A stretch of 64,000 nucleotides of DNA from an uncultured Hydrogenophaga sp. (lineage in GTDB: Bacteria; Pseudomonadota; Gammaproteobacteria; Burkholderiales; Burkholderiaceae_C), in the NCBI RefSeq assembly GCF_958439165.1, contig NZ_OY288134.1, forward strand, positions 1-64,000, given 5' to 3'. The notes under the pieces were generated by a model. That model worked only from the letters and a program-made list of their open reading frames with translations. It was not told the origin of the DNA and ran no database searches. Numbering within the stretch: the stretch's first letter is position 1; every line of letters begins with the position of its first letter. Of the stretch, positions 55,455-64,000 are shown in pieces. The position numbers and the translations under genes are program-made.

Positions 55455-55475
55455 GGGTCATCGTACGAGTGACCC
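55455..55475. promoter_or_regulatory. Inverted repeat upstream of the CPFG-protein/kinase genes
   Basis: Arms GGGTCA (55455-55460) and TGACCC (55470-55475) flank a centre containing the palindrome TCGTACGA. It lies about 143 bases upstream of the CPFG-protein start and just before the tRNA-Val terminator. It could be an operator. The rest of the 55313-55484 gap contains no other recognisable signal. Confidence 0.4.
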
Positions 55476-55484
55476 GGCGTACAG

Positions 55485-55522
55485 GCAAGAAAAAAGCCCT
55501 TGAACCTGCGTTCAAGGGCTTT
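55485..55522 (-). terminator. Intrinsic terminator of tRNA-Val(CAC)
   Basis: On the minus strand AAAGCCCTTGAAC and GTTCAAGGGCTTT form a 13-bp stem with a 4-base loop followed by TTTCTTG. It is placed directly after the tRNA. Confidence 0.88.
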
Positions 55523-55526
55523 GGTC

Positions 55527-55601
55527 TGGTGGGCGGTGCAGGGTTCGAACCTGCGACCCCTGCCGTGTGAAGGCAGTGCTCTACCACTGAGCTAACCGCC
55601 C
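55527..55601 (-). tRNA. tRNA-Val (anticodon CAC)
   Basis: 75 nucleotides with encoded CCA. The acceptor GGGCGGT pairs with the 3' strand, D-arm is GCTCAGTGGTAGAGC, anticodon stem CTGCC/GGCAG encloses loop TTCACAC (anticodon CAC), and T-arm is CAGGTTCGAACCCTG. It reads GUG, a frequent codon in GC-rich genomes. It is the second valine tRNA in the window. Confidence 0.94.
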
Positions 55602-55658
55602 GATCAGGGTGGCAGCCTGTTGCGGACAACATGTCGCCGAATCTGTCGGAAGCCTCAG

Positions 55659-55687
55659 ATTATAGCCAGCTTTTAAGGTGCTCCGAA
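55659..55687 (-). promoter_or_regulatory. Promoter of tRNA-Val(CAC)
   Basis: A perfect TATAAT (55664-55659, minus strand) lies 17 bases downstream of TTCGGA (55687-55682). The tRNA starts about 50 bases further on. This lies in the gap after dnaQ. Confidence 0.55.
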
Positions 55688-55704
55688 AGCAGACCGGAAT
55701 TTTT

Positions 55705-56418
55705 TCAGGCGGCTTCTGGCGCCAGTGCACGCCAGACCGTCTTTCCCTTGCTGGCCTTGTCCAGGTCGGCCAGCACACCTTCGTGGGCCCGTGCTTCCTG
55801 CTCGTTGGCCTGCAGCACCGGGAGGTCGAACTGGCGCAGGTCCAGCACTTCGGCCGCGCCGGATTCGCCGGGGACGTCACCGCTGTCGATGAGCAGCGCG
55901 TCCTGCCCGCGCGTCATGTTGATGTACACATCGGCCAGCAACTCGGCGTCGAGCAGCGCACCGTGCAGCGTGCGGCCGGAGTTGTCGACGCCCAGCCGGT
56001 CGCACAGGGCGTCCAGGCCATTGCGCTTGCCCGGGAACATTTCCTTGGCCATGACCAGGCTGTCGGTCACGCCCGCCACCACGCGGCTGATGGGCGGACG
56101 GCCCAGGCGCTCCATCTCCTTGTTCAGGAAGGCGATGTCGAAGGGCGCGTTGTGGATGATGAGTTCGGCACCCCGCAGGTACTCGATCAGTTCGTCGGCA
56201 ATGGCAGCGAACTTGGGCTTGTCGCGCAGGAACTCGTTGCTGATGCCGTGCACCTTCAGCGCGTCTTCGTGGCTGTCGCGCTCCGGGTTGACGTAGTGGT
56301 GGAGGTTGTTGCCGGTGAGCTTGCGGTTGAGCAGCTCGACGCACCCGATCTCGATGATGCGGTCGCCGCTGTCGGCCGACAGGCCGGTGGTTTCGGTATC
56401 GAGAACGATCTGGCGCAT
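55705..56418 (-). CDS. dnaQ: DNA polymerase III epsilon subunit (proofreading 3'-5' exonuclease)
   Basis: DEDDh exonuclease of the replicative polymerase. The 237-residue product begins QIVLDTETTGLSADSGDRIIEI (Exo I DxE), has IIHNAPFDIAFLNKEM (Exo II) and LHGALLDAELLADVYINM (Exo III His/Asp). The C-terminal tail (about 190-237) matches the alpha-subunit-binding region. It is four bases downstream of fdx, so it is probably read as the end of the isc operon. Confidence 0.95.
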   Translation of the reverse strand: MRQIVLDTETTGLSADSGDRIIEIGCVELLNRKLTGNNLHHYVNPERDSHEDALKVHGISNEFLRDKPKFAAIADELIEYLRGAELIIHNAPFDIAFLNKEMERLGRPPISRVVAGVTDSLVMAKEMFPGKRNGLDALCDRLGVDNSGRTLHGALLDAELLADVYINMTRGQDALLIDSGDVPGESGAAEVLDLRQFDLPVLQANEQEARAHEGVLADLDKASKGKTVWRALAPEAA

Positions 56419-56422
56419 GGGA

Positions 56423-56761
56423 TCAGTGATTCTCTTTGGCGTGGTTGATCGTGTAGCGGGGAATCTCGATCGTCACGTCGGCACGGGCCAGGATCGCCTG
56501 GCAGCTCAGGCGCGAATTCGGCTCCAGCCCCCAGGCGCGGTCGAGCAGGTCTTCCTCGGTCTCTTCCTGATCGTTCAGGCTGGCAAAGCCTTCGCGGACC
56601 ACCACGTGGCAGGTGGTGCACGCGCAACTCATGTCGCAGGCGTGTTCGATGTTGATGCCGTTGTCCAGCAACGCCTCGCAGATGGAGGTGCCGGCAGGGG
56701 CGCTGATGGTCTTGCCCTCGGGGGCGTATTCGACGTGGGGCAGGATCTTGATCGTGGGCAT
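56423..56761 (-). CDS. fdx: ISC-type 2Fe-2S ferredoxin
   Basis: 112-residue adrenodoxin-type ferredoxin supplying electrons for Fe-S cluster assembly. Cluster cysteines are in EHACDMSCACTTCHV and LSCQA, with the conserved DLLDRAWGLEPNSRLSCQ spacing. It sits after hscA (7-base gap), the standard position in isc operons. iscX, often the next gene, is absent here. Confidence 0.96.
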   Translation of the reverse strand: MPTIKILPHVEYAPEGKTISAPAGTSICEALLDNGINIEHACDMSCACTTCHVVVREGFASLNDQEETEEDLLDRAWGLEPNSRLSCQAILARADVTIEIPRYTINHAKENH

Positions 56762-56768
56762 GGTGAGG

Positions 56769-58640
56769 TCAGACTTCTTCGAGTTTCTTGCCGGCCAGGG
56801 CTTGCTGGATGCCGCGGTTCATGCGCTGCGCAGCAAAGGCTTCGGTGCCTTTGGCCAGCGCGTCGGTGGCGGCTTCGACCACGGCGGCTTCTTCGCTGGT
56901 CACGGCTGCCTGCAGCGCCACCATCAGGGCGTCGACGGCAGCGCGCTCCTCCGGGGTGAGCAGGTCGCCGTCGGCGGCCAGGGCTGAGCCGGTGGCGACC
57001 AGCATGCGATCGGCATCGACCCGGGCTTCCACCAGGGCGCGGGCCTGGATGTCCTGCTGGGCGGTGGCAAAGCTGTCCTGCAGCATTGCGGCGATCTGCT
57101 CGTCGCTCAGGCCGTAAGCGGGCTTGACGTCGATGCGGGCCTCGACGCCGCTGCCCTGCTCCTTGGCGGTGACCGCCAGCAGACCGTCTGCGTCGACGGT
57201 GAAGGTCACGCGGATGCGGGCAGCGCCGGCTGCCATGGGCGGTATGCCCCGCAGCGTGAAGCGGGCCAGGCTGCGGCAGTCGGCCACGAGGTCGCGCTCG
57301 CCCTGCACCACGTGCAGCGACAGCGCAGTCTGGCCGTCCTGGTAGGTGGTGAAGTCCTGGGCCAGCGCGGCCGGAATGGGGGTGTTGCGGGGCACGATGC
57401 GCTCGACCAGACCGCCCATGGTCTCGATGCCCAGGGACAGCGGGATCACGTCAAGCAGCAGCAGGTCGCCGTCGCGGCTGTTGCCGGCCAGGGCGTTGGC
57501 CTGGATGGCGGCACCCAGCGCCACCACCTCGTCCGGGTTGAGGTTGATGAGCGGATCGCGACCGAAGAATTCACCCACCGTGCGGCGGATGACCGGCATG
57601 CGGGTGGAGCCGCCCACCATCACCACACCCTGCACGTCTTCGCGCGTGATGCCGGCGTCGCGCAGCACCTTGCGCACAGCGGACATGGTGCGGTCGGTCA
57701 GTGTCCGGGTGCAGGCTTCAAAGTCGGCACGGGTCACGTCGCGTTCCACGGCCTGGCCGCCCGCCTGGGCAGCGAAGCGCACGGAATCCTCATCGGTCAG
57801 GGCTTCCTTCACGCGCCGCGCTTCGCGGTGCAGGCCGGCCCGCTCGGAAGCGTTGTCCGGCAGGTCCACGCCAGCCTGCGCCAGCACCCAGCCGGCCAGT
57901 GCCTGGTCGTAATCGTCACCACCCAGGGCCGAGTCACCGCCGGTGGCCATGACCTCGAACACGCCACGGGTCAGGCGCAGGATCGAGATATCGAAGGTGC
58001 CGCCGCCGAGGTCGTAGATGGCATAGACGCCCTCGGAGCCATTGTCCAGGCCGTATGCGATGGCGGCCGCGGTCGGTTCGTTGATGAGGCGCAGCACGTT
58101 GATGCCGGCCAGCTGGGCGGCGTCCTTGGTGGCCTGCCGCTGGGCGTCGTCGAAGTAGGCCGGCACGGTGATCACCGCACCGAACAGGTCGTCGTCGAAA
58201 CTGTCCTCGGCACGGAAGCGCAGCGTGGCCAGGATCTCGGCACTGACCTCCATGGGTGTCTTGCGGCCGGCCACGGTGTCCACCACCGCCATGCCGTTGT
58301 CGTCCACCACAACGTATGACAGCTTGTCGACGTCGCCTACCTGGTCACGCCGGCGGCCCATGAGCCGCTTGACCGAGCTGATGGTGTTGGCCGGGTCCTG
58401 CACCTGCGCAGCCAGTGCATCGAAGCCGATCTGCCGCCCGGAGCCGCCCTGCGCCGGGTCGAGGTAGCGCACCACACTGGGCAGGATCACGCGACCGTCT
58501 TCGGCCGGCAGGCACTCGGCCACGCCATGCCGCACCGATGCCACCAGCGAGTGCGTGGTGCCCAGGTCGATGCCCACCGCCACGCGCCGCTGGTGCGGGT
58601 CGAGCGACTGGCCGGGTTCGGAAATCTGCAGAAGCGCCAT
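56769..58640 (-). CDS. hscA: Fe-S assembly Hsp70 chaperone HscA
   Basis: Specialised DnaK that acts with HscB to release clusters from IscU. The 623-residue product has an N-terminal ATPase domain (VGIDLGTTHSLVASVRHG, IYDLGGGTFDISILRL, VVMVGGSTRMPVIRRTV). The substrate-binding domain (about 390-510) and a helical lid follow. Length and operon position distinguish it from DnaK. It is 28 bases downstream of hscB. Confidence 0.96.
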   Translation of the reverse strand: MALLQISEPGQSLDPHQRRVAVGIDLGTTHSLVASVRHGVAECLPAEDGRVILPSVVRYLDPAQGGSGRQIGFDALAAQVQDPANTISSVKRLMGRRRDQVGDVDKLSYVVVDDNGMAVVDTVAGRKTPMEVSAEILATLRFRAEDSFDDDLFGAVITVPAYFDDAQRQATKDAAQLAGINVLRLINEPTAAAIAYGLDNGSEGVYAIYDLGGGTFDISILRLTRGVFEVMATGGDSALGGDDYDQALAGWVLAQAGVDLPDNASERAGLHREARRVKEALTDEDSVRFAAQAGGQAVERDVTRADFEACTRTLTDRTMSAVRKVLRDAGITREDVQGVVMVGGSTRMPVIRRTVGEFFGRDPLINLNPDEVVALGAAIQANALAGNSRDGDLLLLDVIPLSLGIETMGGLVERIVPRNTPIPAALAQDFTTYQDGQTALSLHVVQGERDLVADCRSLARFTLRGIPPMAAGAARIRVTFTVDADGLLAVTAKEQGSGVEARIDVKPAYGLSDEQIAAMLQDSFATAQQDIQARALVEARVDADRMLVATGSALAADGDLLTPEERAAVDALMVALQAAVTSEEAAVVEAATDALAKGTEAFAAQRMNRGIQQALAGKKLEEV

Positions 58641-58668
58641 GGGGGAAATGTCCTACCGGAGAAATCGC

Positions 58669-59187
58669 CTATTGTCCCTGCTGATCGAGCCGGGCTTCGA
58701 CGTCGCGGGCAAAGCGCTCAACGAACATGAGGGCTCTGACTTGACGGGCCAGCGCCGGATAGTCCCGCTGCTCGTCAGCCGTGACACGCAGTGCCTCGAC
58801 CATGCGCCGGCGGGCGGTGGCCACTTCGTCGGCCAGCTCTTCGAGGGCAGCCGTACCGGAAGCGTCGTCGAGCTGCTCGCGCCACTCCATCTGCTGCATC
58901 AGGAAGTCCGGCGGCATGGCCGTGTTGCTCTCGGCCTCGATGGGTGCGCCATTCAGCTCACACAGGTAGGCGGCGCGCTTGAGCGGGTCCTTGAGCCGCT
59001 GGTGGGCCTCGTTGATGCGCACCGACCATTGCATGGCCAGCCGCTGAGAAGCCGCGTCGGCGGTGGCGAAGCGGTCCGGGTGGACCTGCCGCTGCAGATC
59101 TTTCCAGCGCTCGTCCACCAGCGCCCGGTCCAGCCCGAACAGCGGCTCGACGCCGAACAGCTCAAAATCGTTCGATTGCAGGTTCAT
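58669..59187 (-). CDS. hscB: Co-chaperone HscB (J-domain protein)
   Basis: Targets IscU to HscA. The 172-residue protein has an N-terminal J domain (about 5-75) with the HPD motif in RQVHPDRFATAD, followed by a three-helix IscU-binding C-terminal domain. No N-terminal zinc-binding extension is present. It is encoded between iscA and hscA. Confidence 0.95.
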   Translation of the reverse strand: MNLQSNDFELFGVEPLFGLDRALVDERWKDLQRQVHPDRFATADAASQRLAMQWSVRINEAHQRLKDPLKRAAYLCELNGAPIEAESNTAMPPDFLMQQMEWREQLDDASGTAALEELADEVATARRRMVEALRVTADEQRDYPALARQVRALMFVERFARDVEARLDQQGQ

Positions 59188-59250
59188 GAAAAGAAAAGCC
59201 GCCAGGGCGCGGACGCACAGGCGGCAGGCAGAAATGAGCGTCGCGCAGGG

Positions 59251-59574
59251 TCAGACCCTGAAACTCTCGCCGCAGCCGCAGCGGTCACGCTCGTTGGGGT
59301 TGTGGAAGCGGAATCCCTCATTCAGGCCTTCGCGCACGAAGTCCAGCTGCGTGCCGTCGATGTAGGCCAGGCTCTTGGGATCGACCAGCACCTTGATGCC
59401 GCTGGCCTCGAACACCACGTCCTCCGGAGCGATCTCGTCGGCGTACTCCAGCTTGTAGGCCAGGCCGGAGCAGCCGGTCGTCTTGACACCCAGGCGCACA
59501 CCCACGCCCTTGCCCCGCTTGGCGATGTAGCGGGTGACGTGGCGGGCAGCAGATTCGGAAATCGTGATGGCCAT
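59251..59574 (-). CDS. iscA: A-type Fe-S carrier IscA
   Basis: Carries Fe-S clusters or iron to acceptor proteins. The 107-residue product has the three conserved cysteines: one in KTTGCSGLAYKLEY and the pair in DRCGCGESF near the C-terminus. ATG 59574 (MAITISESAARH) is correct; the open frame upstream overlaps iscU in another frame. It is five bases after iscU. Confidence 0.96.
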   Translation of the reverse strand: MAITISESAARHVTRYIAKRGKGVGVRLGVKTTGCSGLAYKLEYADEIAPEDVVFEASGIKVLVDPKSLAYIDGTQLDFVREGLNEGFRFHNPNERDRCGCGESFRV

Positions 59575-59579
59575 GGTGA

Positions 59580-59978
59580 TCAGTGAGCGGCGCCGTCGCC
59601 GTGCTTCTTGCGGTAATCGTCCACGGCGGCCTTGATGGCGTCTTCGGCCAGGATGGAGCAGTGGATCTTCACCGGCGGGAGGGCCAGCTCTTCGGCGATC
59701 TGGCTGTTCTTGAGCGCAGCGGCCTCGGCCAGCGTCTTGCCCTTCACCCACTCGGTCACCAGCGAGCTCGACGCAATGGCCGAACCGCAGCCGTAGGTCT
59801 TGAAACGGGCATCCTCGATCACGCCGGTGGTCGGGTTGACCTTGATCTGCAGCTTCATCACGTCGCCGCAGGCGGGTGCGCCCACCATGCCGGTGCCCAC
59901 GGTGTCGTCGCCCTTGTCGAAGGAACCGACGTTGCGGGGGTTCTCGTAGTGGTCAACGACCTTTTCGGAATAAGCCAT
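59580..59978 (-). CDS. iscU: Fe-S cluster assembly scaffold IscU
   Basis: Scaffold on which clusters are built. The 132-residue product has cluster cysteines in GAPACGDVMKL, YGCGSAIASSS and KIHCSIL. It also has the HscA-recognition motif LPPVK and the start MAYSEKVVDHYENPRNVGS typical of IscU. It lies 24 bases downstream of iscS. Confidence 0.97.
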   Translation of the reverse strand: MAYSEKVVDHYENPRNVGSFDKGDDTVGTGMVGAPACGDVMKLQIKVNPTTGVIEDARFKTYGCGSAIASSSLVTEWVKGKTLAEAAALKNSQIAEELALPPVKIHCSILAEDAIKAAVDDYRKKHGDGAAH

Positions 59979-60002
59979 GGTTGTTCTCCTGATGCGTGGG
60001 TG

Positions 60003-61220
60003 TCAGTGGGCAGCCCACTGGATGGTGGAGATGTCGATGCCGTCCTTGAACATCTCCCACAGGGGAGAGAGTTCGCGCAGCTTGGCCACGTTCTCGCGGA
60101 TGGTCGCGATGGCGTAGTCGATCTCCTGTTCGGTGGTCCAGCGGCCGATGGTCATGCGAAGGCTGCTGTGGGCCAGTTCGTCGCTGCGACCCAGGGCCCG
60201 CAGCACGTAGCTGGGCTCCAGGCTGGCAGAAGTGCAGGCCGAGCCGCTGGAAACCGCCAGGCCCTTGATGCCCATGATCAGCGACTCGCCCTCGACGTAG
60301 TTGAAGCTCATGTTCAGGTTGTGCGGGACGCGGCGGGTCTCGTGGCCGTTGATGAACACCTCCTCGATGTCCTTGAGGCCGGCCAGCAGGCGGTCCTGCA
60401 GGGCACGGATGCGCGCGTTCTCTTCGTGCATCTCGGCCTTGGCAATGCGATAAGCCTCGCCCATGCCCACGCACTGGTGGGTGGGCAGCGTGCCCGAACG
60501 CATGCCGCGCTCGTGTCCGCCGCCGTGCATCTGCGCCTCGATGCGGATCCGCGGCTTGCGGCGCACGTACAGGGCACCGATGCCCTTGGGGCCGTAGGTC
60601 TTGTGCGAGGTCAGGCTCATGAGGTCGACCGGCAGGATCTGCATGTCGATGTCCACGCGACCGGTGGCCTGGGCGGCGTCCACATGGAAGATGACGCCCT
60701 TTTCGCGACAGATGGCGCCGATGGCGGCGATGTCCTGAATGACGCCGATCTCGTTGTTCACGAACATGACCGAAGCCAGGATGGTGTCAGGCCTGATGGC
60801 AGCACGGAAGGCGTCGAGGTCGAGCAGGCCGTCGGCCTGCACGTCCATGTAGGTCACTTCAAAACCCTGGCGCTCCAGCTCGCGGCAGGTGTCGAGTACC
60901 GCCTTGTGTTCGGTCTTGACGGTGATCAGGTGCTTGCCCTTGCCCTTGTAGAACTGGGCTGCACCCTTGATGGCCAGGTTGTTGGACTCGGTGGCACCGC
61001 TGGTCCAGACGATCTCGCGCGGATCGGCGTTGAGCAGCGCGGCCACTTGCTCGCGGGCAGTCTCCACGGCCTTCTCGGCTTCCCAGCCCCAGGCGTGGCT
61101 GCGGGAGGCCGGGTTGCCGAAGTGCTCGCGCAGCCAGGGAATCATGGCGTCCACCACGCGCGGGTCGCACGGGTTGGTGGCGCTGTAGTCCATGTAGATG
61201 GGGAAGTGGGGAGTGCTCAT
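60003..61220 (-). CDS. iscS: Cysteine desulfurase IscS
   Basis: PLP enzyme that moves sulfur from cysteine to IscU and tRNA-modifying enzymes. The 405-residue product has IYMDYSATNPCDPRV, the PLP lysine in SLTSHKTYGPKGIGALY, and the mobile active-site cysteine in SSGSACTSASLEPSYVL. ATG 61220 (MSTPHFPIYM) is right; the longer frame upstream enters the iscR gap. The C-terminal ISTIQWAAH matches the family's conserved tail. Confidence 0.97.
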   Translation of the reverse strand: MSTPHFPIYMDYSATNPCDPRVVDAMIPWLREHFGNPASRSHAWGWEAEKAVETAREQVAALLNADPREIVWTSGATESNNLAIKGAAQFYKGKGKHLITVKTEHKAVLDTCRELERQGFEVTYMDVQADGLLDLDAFRAAIRPDTILASVMFVNNEIGVIQDIAAIGAICREKGVIFHVDAAQATGRVDIDMQILPVDLMSLTSHKTYGPKGIGALYVRRKPRIRIEAQMHGGGHERGMRSGTLPTHQCVGMGEAYRIAKAEMHEENARIRALQDRLLAGLKDIEEVFINGHETRRVPHNLNMSFNYVEGESLIMGIKGLAVSSGSACTSASLEPSYVLRALGRSDELAHSSLRMTIGRWTTEQEIDYAIATIRENVAKLRELSPLWEMFKDGIDISTIQWAAH

Positions 61221-61329
61221 GGCTGGCAGACGTGGGCTGGCTGAAATGGATAAGGGTCCGACCGGCCGCTGACGCGGCACTGAAGCTCGAAAAAGCCCCT
61301 GTCGCCAGAGTGGCGACGGTCGGAGTCGG

Positions 61330-61866
61330 TCACTTCGAGAAGGCGGCGCCTCCCAGGGCAAAGACCGAGTTCGGAGCGTTCACGCGGATGGGCTTGACCA
61401 CCGGCGCCGAGGAAATGGCGCGCTTGATCATCGGCGCGTTCTCCACCACGACACCCTTGGCCAGCTGCTCGTCGACCAGGGATTGCAGGGAGACGGAGTC
61501 GAGGAAATCGACCATCTTGGCGTTGAGCTGTGCCCAGAGTTCGTGGGTCATGCAGCGGTTGCCCTCGCCCAGACAGTTTTCCTTGCCGCCGCACTGGGTG
61601 GCATCGATCGGTTCGTCCACCGACACGATGATGTCGGCCACGGTGATGTCCGACGCTTTCCGGCCCAGCGTGTAACCGCCGCCGGGACCCCGGGTGGACT
61701 CCACCAGCTCATGGCGGCGCAGCTTGCCGAACAGCTGTTCCAGGTACGACAGGGAGATCTGCTGACGCTGGCTGATGGCAGCCAGGGTGACCGGCCCATT
61801 GTTCTGACGCAGGGCCAGATCGATCATGGCTGTGACCGCAAAGCGGCCTTTGGTTGTGAGGCGCAT
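61330..61866 (-). CDS. iscR: Fe-S-sensing Rrf2-family regulator IscR
   Basis: Represses the isc operon when holding a 2Fe-2S cluster. The 178-residue product has an N-terminal winged helix (MRLTTKGRFAVTAMIDLALR) and DNA-binding region SLSYLEQLFGKLRRHELVES. Cluster cysteines lie in CGGKENCLGEGNRCMTHELW. ATG 61866 is preceded by AAGGAG at good spacing; an in-frame TTG lies two codons upstream. It is the first gene of iscRSUA-hscBA-fdx. Confidence 0.96.
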   Translation of the reverse strand: MRLTTKGRFAVTAMIDLALRQNNGPVTLAAISQRQQISLSYLEQLFGKLRRHELVESTRGPGGGYTLGRKASDITVADIIVSVDEPIDATQCGGKENCLGEGNRCMTHELWAQLNAKMVDFLDSVSLQSLVDEQLAKGVVVENAPMIKRAISSAPVVKPIRVNAPNSVFALGGAAFSK

Positions 61867-61998
61867 CTTCAAGCTCCTTCGTTTGTTGGCTTGACCATCG
61901 TGGTTTGGTCAGAAGGCTTTCGCCCCGGACCCCGTTCCCACCCGCCCGACCTGTTGGTCTTTATCGAAGGCTTTTCCCGACTGTTTTCGTCGAGTTTA

Positions 61999-62022
61999 GA
62001 TCAAAAGCCTAGTGTTTTGATC
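61999..62022. promoter_or_regulatory. Inverted repeat at the isc transcription start
   Basis: Arms GATCAAAA (61999-62006) and TTTTGATC (62015-62022) are separated by eight bases. The repeat covers the predicted start site and first bases of the isc transcript, where a repressor would block initiation. It does not look like the known E. coli IscR sites, so the binding protein is unknown. Confidence 0.5.
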
Positions 62023-62025
62023 GGC

Positions 62026-62054
62026 ATTTTAGCGTTCAGAACGGTTTTGTCCAA
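62026..62054 (-). promoter_or_regulatory. Promoter of the isc operon
   Basis: TTGGAC (62054-62049) and TAAAAT (62031-62026) on the minus strand have the optimal 17-base spacer and each match consensus at five of six bases. Transcription would start near 62019, giving a leader of about 150 bases. This is one of the clearest promoters in the window. Confidence 0.75.
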
Positions 62055-62130
62055 GACAAACTGCACAAGCTTGTCTATCGGGTCCATAGCCAAAAGCGAA
62101 CACCCCGGGGGTATGCGGCTGCAACGCCGG

Positions 62131-64000
<1,870 letters not shown>

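Noticed and set aside
62001..62087. 28-codon minus-strand frame (starting MDPIDKLV) between uvrB and iscR
   Set aside because: It starts upstream of the predicted isc promoter and overlaps its -35 and -10 boxes, has no ribosome site, and would not be on the isc transcript.

Overview
The window is a stretch of a high-GC (roughly two thirds G+C) Gram-negative chromosome. Gene content and order point to the order Burkholderiales of the Betaproteobacteria: a FixL/FixJ-like pair divergent from aceEF, carAB next to greA, the long rpsB-to-rnhB cluster ending in a SpoU methyltransferase rather than dnaE, a PHB regulator (PhaR), and the iscRSUA-hscBA-fdx operon. Genus cannot be fixed from the sequence alone. 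Nearly all of it is core chromosome. I see no insertion sequence, prophage, CRISPR array, plasmid gene, rRNA or integrated island, and no gene-free stretch over 300 bases.

Layout. 1-3.2 kb: pyruvate dehydrogenase E1 (aceE) and the start of E2 (aceF, cut by the window edge and carrying an apparent frameshift at base 9/10). 3.3-6.5 kb: divergent membrane sensor kinase and LuxR-type response regulator, with a perfect 18-bp palindrome in the shared promoter region. 6.6-8.4 kb: folD, a DUF4149 membrane protein and greA. 8.5-12.9 kb: carB and carA. 13.1-28.3 kb: a tightly packed minus-strand supercluster that reads, in transcription order, rpsB, tsf, pyrH, frr, uppS, cdsA, dxr, rseP, bamA, skp, lpxD, fabZ, lpxA, lpxB, rnhB and a SpoU methyltransferase. 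It joins translation, isoprenoid/undecaprenyl supply, phospholipid and lipid A synthesis and outer-membrane assembly. 28.5-31.9 kb: a DadA-like oxidoreductase, NnrE/NnrD metabolite repair and YggT. 32-37.2 kb: RNase R divergent from tRNA-Leu(CAG), rimO, phaR, a DUF2062 protein and tRNA-Val(GAC). 37.2-42.3 kb: relA, an alpha/beta hydrolase, 3-hydroxybutyrate dehydrogenase, a SIMPL-domain protein and a small proline-rich exported protein. 42.5-44.6 kb: ompR/envZ. 44.7-49.5 kb: ispDF divergent from mfd. 49.5-52.6 kb: serB, a SUI1/YciH protein, a RhlE-like helicase and a GST. 52.7-55.3 kb: a small CPFG-motif protein (probably metanogen output domain 1) followed by a soluble two-PAS hybrid kinase. 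55.5-61.9 kb: tRNA-Val(CAC), dnaQ and the Fe-S assembly operon in transcription order iscR, iscS, iscU, iscA, hscB, hscA, fdx, dnaQ. 62.1 kb to the end: uvrB, whose 5' end lies beyond the window.

The most interesting parts are regulatory. Terminator-like hairpins sit in the leaders of two genes whose products rescue stalled RNA polymerase (greA and mfd). There are well-formed palindromes in the aceE/sensor-kinase, isc and CPFG-protein/kinase promoter regions. The CPFG-protein/hybrid-kinase pair is the least understood module. No whole new multi-gene system is evident; the rest is well-conserved housekeeping.
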